Shown piece after piece: positions 1-6,582 of a stretch of DNA of 14,497 nt (position 1 is the first letter of the stretch; every line of letters begins with the position of its first letter). Source of the DNA: DASPKW01 sp038244055 (GTDB lineage: Bacteria > Planctomycetota > Phycisphaerae > Tepidisphaerales > Tepidisphaeraceae); contig JBBRTW010000153.1 in NCBI GenBank assembly GCA_038244055.1, positions 1 through 14,497 on the forward strand, in the 5' to 3' direction. Position numbers and translations under genes: made by a program. The notes under the pieces were generated by a model, which was given only the letters and a program-made list of their open reading frames with translations, ran no database searches and was not told the origin of the DNA.

Positions 1-2
1 AT

Positions 3-125
3 CCGCGGCGGCCGGACCGCGTTGAACCACGTTGCAAGAAACGGCGGCCCAAGCAATTCGATCTGATGAACAAACCGAGGAAGGCCCTACGACAACTACT
101 GAAAAACAAGCGGAAAGTGGCTTAA
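3..125 (+). CDS. IS4-family transposase, C-terminal fragment (5' end outside window)
   Basis: An open frame runs from the window edge to TAA at 123-125. It gives about 40 basic residues, including RVEPRCKKRRPKQF and LMNKPRKALRQLL. This arginine/lysine-rich ending (R-x-EPR-x-x-KRRPK, then NKPR) is the usual extreme C-terminus of IS4-type DDE transposases, which cut and paste their own element. The catalytic DDE residues lie outside the window, so activity cannot be judged. The sequence just after the stop (about 126-145, GTTGATGACATTAGG) is probably the terminal part of the element, but the other end is not visible and no terminal repeat can be confirmed. The family call rests only on the tail. 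Confidence 0.7.
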   Translation, partial: PRRPDRVEPRCKKRRPKQFDLMNKPRKALRQLLKNKRKVA

Positions 126-246
126 GTTGATGACATTAGGGGGAGAGAGCCTTTCACCGCATGTACTCATTCCTTCCAACTCTTCGATTCAATTTCTTCA
201 ATTGAGTTTCCTCGACGCGCTTTTCCGCCCGCGGATGAAAAGCCGA

Positions 247-286
247 ACGCCAAGACGCAAAGACGCAAAGGGGCAAAGAGGAGAGA
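247..286 (+). repeat. Octamer tandem repeat (ACGCAAAG type)
   Basis: Five consecutive 8-bp units can be read: ACGCCAAG, ACGCAAAG, ACGCAAAG, GGGCAAAG and AGGAGAGA (the last is degenerate). Related period-8 tracts recur at 8343-8374 and 13070-13101. The tract is non-coding and lies immediately upstream of the zinc-ribbon ORF. The rest of 126-341 shows nothing recognisable beyond the presumed insertion-sequence end. Confidence 0.7.
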
Positions 287-341
287 CGGGGTGGGCATCG
301 CCCGCCGCTGGCGGGAGGGGCGGGCGGGGCGTAGATTGGGC

Positions 342-560
342 GTGTGGAGAATCGAATCCAGACCCCGTTTCCTCTCCCACCATATCGACTGCCCCCACTG
401 CCATACTCCGATGATCGCCCTGACCGTCCACGGCCATTCGAGGCTCAAATACGAATCCTGCACAGTCTGCTACGGCGCATTCTTCGACGCCGGCGAATTC
501 CGCGAATACCTCTCGGCCGGCGGATCGTGGTTCCGCAAAGTCCTGTCGGGCATCGTGTAG
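342..560 (+). CDS. Small TFIIB-type zinc-ribbon protein (start uncertain)
   Basis: The frame holds two Cys pairs, CPHC (first Cys codon at 390) and CTVC, followed by GAFFDAGEFREYL. This is the pattern of the zf-TFIIB zinc-ribbon family: CPxC, a short beta segment, CxxC, then G-x-x-FD-x-GE. Such proteins are small and of unknown role, and one Zn ion per ribbon is expected. After the ribbon there are only about 15 residues (WFRKVLSGIV). The start is not clear. GTG at 342 is chosen as the nearest plausible codon upstream of the ribbon, but TTG 336 or GTG 291 are also in frame and none has a convincing ribosome binding site. The 5' side is a GC-rich, repeat-laden stretch, so the N-terminus may have been lost. 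The ribbon is clear; the gene's integrity is doubtful. Confidence 0.5.
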   Translation: MWRIESRPRFLSHHIDCPHCHTPMIALTVHGHSRLKYESCTVCYGAFFDAGEFREYLSAGGSWFRKVLSGIV

Positions 561-595
561 TGTAATTTAATTAAATAACATCAAACCGCCCTCCT

Positions 596-671
596 CGCAC
601 CGGAGGTGCGCCGGAATGTAGCCACGGGTGAAGCATCGGCGCAGCGCAGCCAGCCGATGCGCAACCCGTGG
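596..671. repeat. REP-like double stem-loop element
   Basis: Two hairpins are adjacent. The first is CGCACC-GGA-GGTGCG (596-610). The second is larger (622-671): CCACGGGT pairs with ACCCGTGG, a 3x3 internal loop follows, then GCATCGGC pairs with GCCGATGC around a 12-nt loop. Both helices are perfect. The element resembles palindromic repeats scattered through intergenic DNA of planctomycete-like genomes (recalled, not searched). There is no U-tract, so it is not a typical terminator. The remaining DNA between 561 and 774 is C-rich with no other recognised signal. Confidence 0.6.
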
Positions 672-774
672 TCCGCGACGCTCCCCCTCTCCTCCCAACT
701 CCCCCGAACTCCCGCCCCGGAGCGGGCGGAGGAAACGCTCCCCCGCCGAACTCTTCCATTCACAACTCCCCCCG

Positions 775-893
775 CAACGAACAACGAACAACGAACAACG
801 AACAACGAACAACTGACAACTGACAACTGACAACTGACAACTGACAACGGACAACGGACAACGGACAATGGACAATGGACCACGGACAACTCA
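775..893 (+). repeat. Heptamer tandem array, 17 units (CAACGAA/CAACTGA/CAACGGA)
   Basis: A perfectly phased 7-bp array with no indels: five CAACGAA (775-809), five CAACTGA (810-844), three CAACGGA (845-865), two CAATGGA (866-879), one CCACGGA and one CAACTCA (to 893). The unit changes in blocks, which suggests stepwise mutation and local re-amplification. It lies 104 nt before the chosen prfC start. An open reading frame can be drawn through it in front of prfC, but this has no RF3 homology. Confidence 0.95.
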
Positions 894-928
894 CACCCCC
901 CCAACTCGCATCTCCCCGCCCCTCGGTG

Positions 929-934
929 TACAAT
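929..934 (+). promoter_or_regulatory. Possible -10 element for prfC
   Basis: TACAAT matches the sigma-70 -10 consensus at five of six bases and lies 63 nt before the prfC ATG, just after the heptamer array. No good -35 is visible at the usual distance, so this is a weak candidate. Confidence 0.25.
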
Positions 935-997
935 CCGCCCCGCGCGAGCACCCGCCTTCCGGCCGATTCCTCCCGCGGTATCTTTCCAAGACAACCC

Positions 998-2608
998 ATG
1001 ACCATGACCGACGAAACCAGCCGCCGGCGAACCTTCGCCATCATCTCCCACCCCGATGCGGGCAAGACCACGCTCACCGAAAAATTCCTCCTCTACGGCG
1101 GCGCGGTGCAACTGGCCGGCTCCGTCACCGCCCGCAAGAACCAGCGCGCGGCCACTTCCGACTGGATGGAGCTCGAGCGCAAGCGCGGCATCTCGGTCAG
1201 TTCCACCGTCCTCCAGTTCGAGTATCGCGGGTTCGCCGTCAACCTGCTGGATACGCCGGGACACAAGGATTTTTCGGAGGATACCTATCGCGTTTTGACG
1301 GCCGTCGATGCGGTGGTCATGGTGATCGATGCCGGCAAGGGCATCGAAAGCCAGACCCGCAAGCTCTTCGAAATCTGCCGCCGAAGGGCCGTGCCGATCT
1401 TCACCTTCATGAACAAGCTGGACCGGCCGACGCTCGAGCCGCTGGCCCTGCTGGATGAGCTCGAATCGGTGCTGGGCATCCACGCCTTCCCCGTCAACTG
1501 GCCCTTGGGCACCGGCGCGGATTTCAAAGGCGTCTTCGATCGCCTGGGCAAGCAGGTCCATCTCTTCGAGCGCACGGTCGGCGGCCAATACCGCGCGCCG
1601 GTCCACGTCCACGATCTCTCCGATCCCGCGGTGCAAAAAACCCTCAGCGAAGAAGCCTACGCCAAGGCCGTCGATGAGCTGCAAATGCTCGATATCGCCG
1701 GCGCCTCCTTCGATACCGAGGCCGTGCTGGCCGGCGCGCTCACTCCGGTTTTTTTCGGCAGCGCGGTCAACAATTTCGGCGTGCAGATGCTCCTCGATGG
1801 TTTCCTGACTCACTCCACGCCCCCGCGCCCGCGCAAGGCCGGCGGGGAAATCGTCGATCCCGAATCGGCCGGTTTTTCCGGCTTCGTCTTCAAGATCCAG
1901 GCCAACATGGACCCGCGCCACCGCGACCGCATCGCCTTCGTGCGCATCTGCTCCGGAAAATTCGAGCGCGATATGGCCGTCACCCATGTCCGCACCGGCA
2001 AGAAGGTCCGCCTCTCCAGTTCCCACAAGCTTTTCGGCCGCGACCGCGAGACCGTCGATGTAGCCTACCCCGGCGATGTCATCGGCCTGGTCGGCCACGC
2101 CGAGTTCGGCATCGGCGATACACTGGCCGAGAATCCGGCGATTCTCTTCGACGAAATTCCGAGATTCGCGCCGGAGTGTTTCGCATTCCTCCACGCGACC
2201 ACTTCTTCGCAGTTCAAAAGATTCCGCGAAGGTCTCGATCAGCTTTTGCAGGAGGGCGTCGTGCAGGTGCTGACGGTCAAAGGCACCGCCCGCCGCGAGC
2301 CGCTGTTGGCGGCCGTCGGCCCGCTGCAATTCGAAGTGGTTCAGTACCGCCTTAAATCCGAGTACGGCGCAGACAGCCGCCTCGAAAGCGCCACCTGGGA
2401 ACTCATGCGCTGGCTCTCCCCCGATGCCTCGATCGAGCAGGTCGAAGCCACGCTCCCCAGCGGCAGCAAACTCGCCTTCGACGCGCAAGCCCAGCCGGTG
2501 ATCCTCTTCCCCACGGAGTGGGCCCTGGCTTATTTCGTGAAGCAGAACAAAACCATCGGCCTGTCCGATGTCCCCTTCACCAGCGCGGTCACATCGCTGA
2601 TCAAGTGA
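998..2608 (+). CDS. prfC: Peptide chain release factor 3 (RF3), ribosome-recycling GTPase
   Basis: This is a translational GTPase that removes RF1/RF2 from the ribosome after peptide release, in the cytoplasm. From ATG 998 the product is 536 aa, close to the usual 525-530. The G domain carries the P-loop SHPDAGKT (about residues 17-24), switch II DTPGHKDF (86-93) and the NKLD specificity motif (140-143). WMELERKRGISVSSTVLQF is the RF3 version of switch I. The remainder (GFVFKIQANMDPRHRDRIAF, about the start of domain II, and VGPLQFEVVQYRLKSEYG in the last domain) is RF3-specific and separates it from EF-G. ATG 998 and ATG 1004 are both possible, and neither has a Shine-Dalgarno sequence. The frame stays open upstream to 875, but that part is translated heptamer repeat. 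The gene converges on rnpB. Confidence 0.95.
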   Translation: MTMTDETSRRRTFAIISHPDAGKTTLTEKFLLYGGAVQLAGSVTARKNQRAATSDWMELERKRGISVSSTVLQFEYRGFAVNLLDTPGHKDFSEDTYRVLTAVDAVVMVIDAGKGIESQTRKLFEICRRRAVPIFTFMNKLDRPTLEPLALLDELESVLGIHAFPVNWPLGTGADFKGVFDRLGKQVHLFERTVGGQYRAPVHVHDLSDPAVQKTLSEEAYAKAVDELQMLDIAGASFDTEAVLAGALTPVFFGSAVNNFGVQMLLDGFLTHSTPPRPRKAGGEIVDPESAGFSGFVFKIQANMDPRHRDRIAFVRICSGKFERDMAVTHVRTGKKVRLSSSHKLFGRDRETVDVAYPGDVIGLVGHAEFGIGDTLAENPAILFDEIPRFAPECFAFLHATTSSQFKRFREGLDQLLQEGVVQVLTVKGTARREPLLAAVGPLQFEVVQYRLKSEYGADSRLESATWELMRWLSPDASIEQVEATLPSGSKLAFDAQAQPVILFPTEWALAYFVKQNKTIGLSDVPFTSAVTSLIK

Positions 2609-2705
2609 ACCACGAGAGACATGCGGAACCCATTAGTTCCGCCTCTTCCTTTTTATCTTGGCGACTCGGCGACTCGGCGTGTTGGCGCTCATCGACTCAT
2701 GCGCC

Positions 2706-2747
2706 AAAAACGGCGACGGCGGGTCCTCTCTCGAGGACCCGCCGTCG
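2706..2747 (-). terminator. Intrinsic terminator of rnpB, probably bidirectional
   Basis: A perfect 15-bp inverted repeat (2714-2728 with 2733-2747) surrounds a 4-nt loop. Read on the minus strand, the stem is followed by CCG and five U residues (A-tract at 2706-2710), placing it just after the rnpB 3' end. On the plus strand the same stem is followed by TGTTTTAT, so it could also stop prfC transcripts arriving from the other side. Confidence 0.85.
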
Positions 2748-2755
2748 TGTTTTAT

Positions 2756-3252
2756 GTCGCGGCCGCGTGTAAGCCGAATTCTGTTCTCCGCAGGTGGTTT
2801 CCCGCTTGCGGAGGGCGGTCATTTCTCTGGGCCCGGCGTTGCCGCCATGGCTCGATGCGGCCTACCCGCGCCGTCTTGATCGTCCCGGGCAGGGACTCAG
2901 CGCATATTTGGCCTTGCTGCGGGTGGGGTTTACCCTGCCGCGGATGTCGCCACCCGCGCGGTGCGCTCTTACCGCACCATTTCACCCTTACTGGGAGGAG
3001 TTGCTAGTTGCTGGTTGATAGTTGCTAGTGAGAGCCGGACAGTTTGGCGATCTTTCACTAGCAACTAACAACTCACAACTAGCAACTCCCCCAAGCGGTA
3101 TATTTTCTGTGGCACTTTCCGTCGGATTGGCGGCGGTTTCCCGTCGTTTGTCCGCCTGGACGTTATCCAGCACCATGCCCTGCGCAGTTCGGACTTTCCT
3201 CACCGATCGGGGGTTAAATCCCGACCAGCGCGATCGCCACTGCGGCCGCGAC
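2756..3252 (-). ncRNA. rnpB: RNase P RNA, bacterial type A, with repeat-extended P12
   Basis: This is the catalytic RNA of ribonuclease P, which trims the 5' leader from pre-tRNAs. On the minus strand the conserved blocks appear in order: GGAAAGTCCG (complement at 3190-3199), the GGATAACGTCC region, AGTAAGGGTGAAATGGTGCG, GGTAAGAGCGCACCGCGC (near 2954-2973), GCAAGGCCAAATA, GGGTAGGCCGC, AGAGAAATGACCGCC, and ACAGAATTCGGCTTAC at the 3' side (2769-2784). The ends pair as helix P1: GTCGCGGCCGC (3252-3242) with GCGGCCGCGAC (2766-2756), 11 bp, which sets the boundaries. The length of about 497 nt exceeds the usual 350-400. The excess is an 89-nt heptamer-repeat hairpin (2999-3087) where helix P12 belongs; all flanking core elements look intact. 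A terminator follows directly, and a -10 box lies 7-8 nt before the 5' end. Confidence 0.95.
2999..3087. repeat. Inverted heptamer arrays inside rnpB (5 units per arm)
   Basis: The left arm is 2999-3033: AGTTGCT, AGTTGCT, GGTTGAT, AGTTGCT, AGTGAGA. The right arm, 3053-3087, read on the minus strand is AGTTGCT, AGTTGTG, AGTTGTT, AGTTGCT, AGTGAAA. Each arm is exactly 35 nt, and the two would pair over most of that length with a few mismatches around a loop of about 19 nt. In the RNA this forms one long stem at the P12 site, between the conserved blocks ending ATATACCGC and starting AGTAAGGGTG. Confidence 0.9.
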
Positions 3253-3259
3253 TCCGCTC

Positions 3260-3265
3260 ATTCTA
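3260..3265 (-). promoter_or_regulatory. Candidate -10 box of rnpB
   Basis: On the minus strand TAGAAT (five of six consensus bases) ends 7 nt before the predicted RNA 5' end, the right distance for a -10 element. The -35 position falls in the nonamer repeat and reads GTGCCC at 17-bp spacing, a poor match. Confidence 0.45.
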
Positions 3266-3276
3266 ATCGAACGAAC

Positions 3277-3303
3277 CACGAAGGGCACGAATGACACGAA
3301 AAA
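3277..3303 (+). repeat. Nonamer tandem repeat (CACGAAGGG type)
   Basis: Three 9-bp units in phase: CACGAAGGG, CACGAATGA, CACGAAAAA. They sit across the expected -35 region of rnpB. A fragment of the same kind (AACCACGAGAGACAT) follows the prfC stop at about 2607-2621. Confidence 0.65.
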
Positions 3304-3354
3304 GATCGAGAAAAGCAAAGACATCCAGGCAGTCGCGGGCAATATTCAGATAAG

Positions 3355-3401
3355 CCGGGACAGAGCGTCGGGAGCGACAGCGAACCAGAGCGCCGTCCCG
3401 G
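3355..3401. repeat. Inverted repeat in the rnpB-CNB intergenic region
   Basis: CCGGGAC (3355-3361) is the exact complement of GTCCCGG (3395-3401). A small inner hairpin GTCG-GGAG-CGAC lies between. It is probably a dispersed palindromic element, as there is no U-tract. The remaining gap to 3589 holds a small hairpin GGCTC-TATC-GAGCC (3558-3571) and the GGAG ribosome binding site of the next gene; no clear promoter was recognised. Confidence 0.45.
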
Positions 3402-3589
3402 ATGGCGTCAATTGCCAACCGCGCCGAATCGGGCGCGATCATTTATATTTGGGCTGCTCATCGGCTCCAATGTGCCGCCACTGGTGTAGTACCACCGGGA
3501 AGGCGGAGTAAGATGGCCGGTTCGCCGCACGGTTGACGATAAGAGAGAACACGCACGGGCTCTATCGAGCCTCTATGGAGCAATAGCGC

Positions 3590-4501
3590 ATGGATCAGGA
3601 TTTACTCGGCCGGATACCGCTTTTCGCCAAGCTCACCCCCGAGCAACTGGCGGCGCTGACGGGGATGCTCAAGGAACAGCGGGTTGAGCCGCAGCAGCCG
3701 GTTTTCTGGATCGGGGACGAGGGGAGCGATTTCTATTTGATCCAGGTCGGGCATGCGGCGGTGAGCTATCCCGATGATCACGGGCATGAAATCAACATCG
3801 CCGTTTTGAATCCCGGCGATTTCTTCGGGGAGATTTCACTCCTCGATGGCGGCCCGCGCACGGCGACGGTGCGGGCGCAGGGCGAACTGATCCTGCTCAC
3901 CCTGAGCCGGCATGATTTCCTGACCTTTTTAGAGTCGCATCCCAAGGCCGCGATTCATATCCTGACGATTCTGGGGCAGCGCCATCGCGACATGTTGGAA
4001 AAGCTGAGGGGGGTGAAAAACGTCAATGAGATAATGGAGGAGCGGACGACGCGCTGGCAGAAGGTTGCCGACGTGATCGCGACAGTCAGCGCATCTCAGG
4101 CGTTTTCGATCTTCCATGTGGTCGCATTTACGGCATGGATGGTTCTCAACGCGGTGATGGGAGGCAAAGCATTTGATCCCTATCCGTACCAGTTGCTGAC
4201 AATGGTGGTCTCCCTCGAAGCCATCTTCCTCTCGATCTTCGTGCTGGTGAGCCAGAACCGCTCGGGCGAGAAGGACCGCATTCGGGCCGACTTGGATTAT
4301 CAGGTGAATCTGCGGGCACACATGGCCGTGATGCAGTTGCACCAGAAGATGGACCGCATTGAAACCGCGCTCTTGCAGGCCGGTGTAAAGGAGGCCATCG
4401 CGCGGCATCCGACCTCCGCTTCCGAAAGAATGCTGGGGATTTCACCGCAGGAATCCGTGCCGACGACGGCTGTGAAGGAGAGCACCAATGAAGGCCGCTG
4501 A
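3590..4501 (+). CDS. Cyclic-nucleotide-binding / DUF1003 inner-membrane protein (first copy)
   Basis: 303 aa. Residues about 8-125 form a cyclic-nucleotide-binding domain of the CRP/PKA fold, with an N-terminal FAKLTPEQLAAL helix and a phosphate-binding cassette FFGEISLLDGGPRTATVRA that keeps the Glu and Arg expected to contact the ribose and phosphate. A linker (LRGVKNVNEIMEERTTRWQKVADVIA) leads to a DUF1003 domain with two hydrophobic segments (FSIFHVVAFTAWMVLNAVM and LLTMVVSLEAIFLSIFVLVSQN), the FDPYPYQLL signature between them, and the typical ending EKDRIRADLDYQVNLRAHM with a short coiled coil. It is probably a membrane protein with both termini cytoplasmic, gated or tuned by cAMP or cGMP; the output is unknown. 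ATG 3590 has GGAG 9 nt upstream. The gene overlaps the next, paralogous gene by 14 nt. Confidence 0.9.
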   Translation: MDQDLLGRIPLFAKLTPEQLAALTGMLKEQRVEPQQPVFWIGDEGSDFYLIQVGHAAVSYPDDHGHEINIAVLNPGDFFGEISLLDGGPRTATVRAQGELILLTLSRHDFLTFLESHPKAAIHILTILGQRHRDMLEKLRGVKNVNEIMEERTTRWQKVADVIATVSASQAFSIFHVVAFTAWMVLNAVMGGKAFDPYPYQLLTMVVSLEAIFLSIFVLVSQNRSGEKDRIRADLDYQVNLRAHMAVMQLHQKMDRIETALLQAGVKEAIARHPTSASERMLGISPQESVPTTAVKESTNEGR

Positions 4502-5510
4502 GAAGGGCACAAAGAAAGCCGAGCTTGGAGCGCTCAATTCCGAGCCCGCCTCCACAATCCAGGTTGTGGCCTCCAACGGTGCCCCCGCCGCCAGCGCCGA
4601 CCCCTCCACCCCCTCCGCGCCATCCGCGCCTGAAGCCGGCGAGATGGTCCCCGCCACCGGGGTCGATCCGACCATCCTGCGCAACATCCCGCTCTTCTCC
4701 AAACTCGGCCCGGCCGAACTGCTGGCCCTGACCTGCCTCTTGAAGGCCCACAAGTTTCCCGCTTCCACGCCGGTGATGTTCATCGGGGATGATGGCAGCG
4801 AGTTTTACATTGTGCAGGTGGGCAGGGTGGAGATCAGCCAGCCCGATGAGGCGGGGCAGGAAGTGCGCCTGGCCGAACTGGGGCCGGGGCAGTTTTTCGG
4901 GGAGATTTCGCTCCTCGATGGCGGCCCGCGAACGGCCACGGTGCGGGCGGTCAACGATGTGATTCTTCTGGCGCTGAACCGGCCTGATTTCGTGGAAGTC
5001 CTCCTCCAGCACCCATCGGCGGCGGTGCATATCCTGACGATTCTCGGGCATCGCCAACGCGATCTGCTGGAAAAACTGCGGGGAATTCGCAACGTCAACG
5101 AAGCCATCGGCGGCGGGCAGACGCGCCTGGAGTGGGCCTTGTCGAAAGTCGCCAATCTCTTCTCCAGCGAGAAGTTTCTACTGGCCAATCTGCTGGGGAT
5201 TCTCACCTGGGTGGTCGTGCATTCATTCCTCTGGCCCAAATACGCCCGGCCGGGCGAGACCATCGACTGGGCCGACAAACCGCCGACGTTTTTCTGGCTG
5301 GGGTTCATGATCACGGTCGAGGCGATCGTGATTTCGATTTTCGTGCTCAATTCCCAGCGCCGCCAGGCCGACCGCGACCGAATCCGCGGCGACCTGGAGT
5401 ATCAGGTGAACGTCAAGGCGCACATGGAGGTGATGGAATTGCAGAGAAAGGTCGATCGTCTGCTTGAAGCGCAGAAGAAGCGGGATGACGAACAACCGGC
5501 GGAGAATTAG
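4488..5510 (+). CDS. Cyclic-nucleotide-binding / DUF1003 inner-membrane protein (second copy)
   Basis: 340 aa, with the same domain order as its upstream neighbour. It adds an N-terminal tail of about 60 residues rich in Ala, Pro and Ser. The cyclic-nucleotide domain has an identical core FFGEISLLDGGPRTATVRA and the run AVHILTILGHRQRDLLEKLRG. The DUF1003 part has hydrophobic segments FLLANLLGILTWVVVHSFL and FFWLGFMITVEAIVISIFVLNSQ, then DRDRIRGDLEYQVNVKAHMEVMELQRKVDRLLEAQ (coiled coil). ATG 4488 has AAGGAG 7 nt upstream and starts inside the 3' end of the first copy, so the two are translationally coupled. The shared architecture suggests a tandem duplication and possibly a hetero-oligomer; that last point is inference. 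Confidence 0.9.
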   Translation: MKAAEKGTKKAELGALNSEPASTIQVVASNGAPAASADPSTPSAPSAPEAGEMVPATGVDPTILRNIPLFSKLGPAELLALTCLLKAHKFPASTPVMFIGDDGSEFYIVQVGRVEISQPDEAGQEVRLAELGPGQFFGEISLLDGGPRTATVRAVNDVILLALNRPDFVEVLLQHPSAAVHILTILGHRQRDLLEKLRGIRNVNEAIGGGQTRLEWALSKVANLFSSEKFLLANLLGILTWVVVHSFLWPKYARPGETIDWADKPPTFFWLGFMITVEAIVISIFVLNSQRRQADRDRIRGDLEYQVNVKAHMEVMELQRKVDRLLEAQKKRDDEQPAEN

Positions 5511-5586
5511 CCACAGATTTTCACAGATGGGCACGGATGAAAACCATTATCTGATTATCTGTGATTATCTGTGCAAATCTGTGGCT
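5509..5586. repeat. Inverted repeat between convergent genes (possible bidirectional terminator)
   Basis: The 20-nt arms 5509-5528 and 5567-5586 (AGCCACAGATTTTCACAGAT and its near complement) pair with one mismatch. The left arm includes the last two bases of the upstream TAG stop, and the right arm ends 4 nt before the lexA stop codon. The inside repeats ATTATCTGTG-like units about every 10 bp. It resembles the CACAGATT dispersed repeats of many genomes. It could act as a terminator in both directions, although no long U-tract follows. Confidence 0.7.
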
Positions 5587-5590
5587 CAAC

Positions 5591-6202
5591 TCAGTTGTAC
5601 GCCCGCAGCACGCCGATCACCACGCCCTGGATCTTCACGCGGTCCGCTTCGACAATGCGCGGTTCCATGGTCGCGTTGGCCGGTTGCAGGCGGACTTTAG
5701 CGCCTTCCTTGTAGAAGCGCTTGAGCGTGGCCTCGCCGGTATCCAGCAGGGCGACGACCTGCTCGCCGTTGCGGGCGGCGTCGCGGCGTTCGATCACCAC
5801 ATAATCCCCATCGCAGAGGTGGTCTTCGATCATCGATTCCCCGCGGACGCGCAGGACGTACACACCCGAGCGCGAGGCGAACATCTGTTCGAGATCGATT
5901 TCTTCGCGATTCTCGATGGCCTCGATGGGCGACCCGGCCGCGATATTGCCCAGAAGGGGGAGCTTGGTGGGGCGGTCTTCATCCGGCAGGGGAAGATCGG
6001 AGACGATTTCCAGCGAGCGGGCTTTGTGTTTATCCCGGCGGAGGACGCGCTTTTTCTCGAGCGCGCCGACATGTTCGAAGATCGTGACCTTGCTGGTGCC
6101 GAGCTGGTCGGCCAGCTCCTGCATGGTCGGCGCGTAGCCGTGAAGATGTCGATAATTGCGGATAGCGACCAGAACATCCAACTGACGGGGCGTGAGATTC
6201 AT
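5591..6202 (-). CDS. lexA: LexA repressor, SOS response (S24 self-cleaving)
   Basis: 203 aa from ATG at 6202. This is a transcriptional repressor of the DNA-damage response that cuts itself when RecA filaments form. The N-terminal winged helix (MNLTPRQLDVLVAIRNYRHLHGYAPTMQELADQLG) is canonical. The recognition segment SKVTIFEHVGALEKKRVLRR differs from the E. coli type and recalls planctomycete LexA, so a different operator is expected. The catalytic domain is complete: cleavage bond Ala89-Gly90 in NIAAGSP, nucleophile Ser123 in GESMIEDHLCDGD, and general base Lys161 in EATLKRF. ATG 6202 is chosen over an in-frame upstream start at 6259 because AGGAAGG lies 9 nt before it and LexA proteins start right at this LTPRQ motif. 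The gene is convergent with the CNB/DUF1003 pair. Confidence 0.96.
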   Translation of the reverse strand: MNLTPRQLDVLVAIRNYRHLHGYAPTMQELADQLGTSKVTIFEHVGALEKKRVLRRDKHKARSLEIVSDLPLPDEDRPTKLPLLGNIAAGSPIEAIENREEIDLEQMFASRSGVYVLRVRGESMIEDHLCDGDYVVIERRDAARNGEQVVALLDTGEATLKRFYKEGAKVRLQPANATMEPRIVEADRVKIQGVVIGVLRAYN

Positions 6203-6234
6203 AAATTCCGACCTTCCTGCTGCGGGTAGGCAGC

Positions 6235-6284
6235 GTTTGGAGGCTGTTTGAAAGGACATTACCCTAACAAGTTGGCGGGGTCAA
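6235..6284 (-). promoter_or_regulatory. Candidate lexA promoter and direct-repeat operator
   Basis: On the minus strand TTGACC (6284-6279) matches -35 at five of six bases. A weak -10 (GGTAAT, 6263-6258) follows after 15 bp. Downstream, the plus strand reads GTTTG at 6235-6239 and again at 6246-6250, a direct repeat with 11-bp periodicity that could be a LexA-binding half-site pair. The operator used by this LexA class is not known to me, so the call is speculative. Confidence 0.3.
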
Positions 6285-6300
6285 GGGAATATCGGAAAAA

Positions 6301-6455
6301 GTAGGCAGTCGGCAGTAGGCAGTGGGCAGAAGGGCTGAATCCCAAGTCACGCCTATTATGATTCTGCCATGCCAGACTCTCTGCCTTACTATCTACTGCC
6401 GACTGCCGACTGCCCACTGCCCACTGCCCACTGTCCACTGCCCACTGTCCACTTT
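6301..6455. repeat. Inverted heptamer arrays (GGCAGTC / CCACTGC type)
   Basis: The left part is four 7-bp units at 6304-6331 (GGCAGTC, GGCAGTA, GGCAGTG, GGCAGAA). The right part is nine units at 6393-6455 in complementary sense (CTACTGC, CGACTGC twice, CCACTGC twice, CCACTGT, CCACTGC, CCACTGT, CCACTTT). The two parts can fold into a stem over a spacer of about 60 nt. The array lies between the divergently transcribed lexA and first Aat-like gene, ending 127 nt before the latter. The stretch 6456-6582 contains no promoter I can defend. Confidence 0.9.
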
Positions 6456-6582
6456 CCTCCCATTGCGGCGTCTCATAAACTGGATGCACGTTTGAAAATC
6501 GTCCGCGTTTACCCGATGCGGGCGGCGCGCCGATGACATTGCACAGGGCGAACTTGTCGCCGCACGCTCTTGGATTTCCATC

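Noticed and set aside
775..893. CRISPR-like array
   Set aside because: Units are 7 bp, directly contiguous and without spacers; no cas genes are present. The same holds for the other heptamer arrays.
875..997. N-terminal extension of prfC through the heptamer array
   Set aside because: The 41 extra residues are translated repeat and proline-rich leader, not RF3 sequence; RF3 length is already normal from 998.
581..2488. 635-codon open frame on the minus strand opposite prfC
   Set aside because: It is the antisense shadow of a GC-rich gene with biased third positions; its translation is repetitive, matches no family I know, and begins inside prfC. The plus-strand RF3 is unambiguous.
2621..3294. 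Several short open frames on both strands
   Set aside because: They lie across the rnpB terminator and RNase P RNA, whose conserved blocks and P1 pairing explain the sequence.
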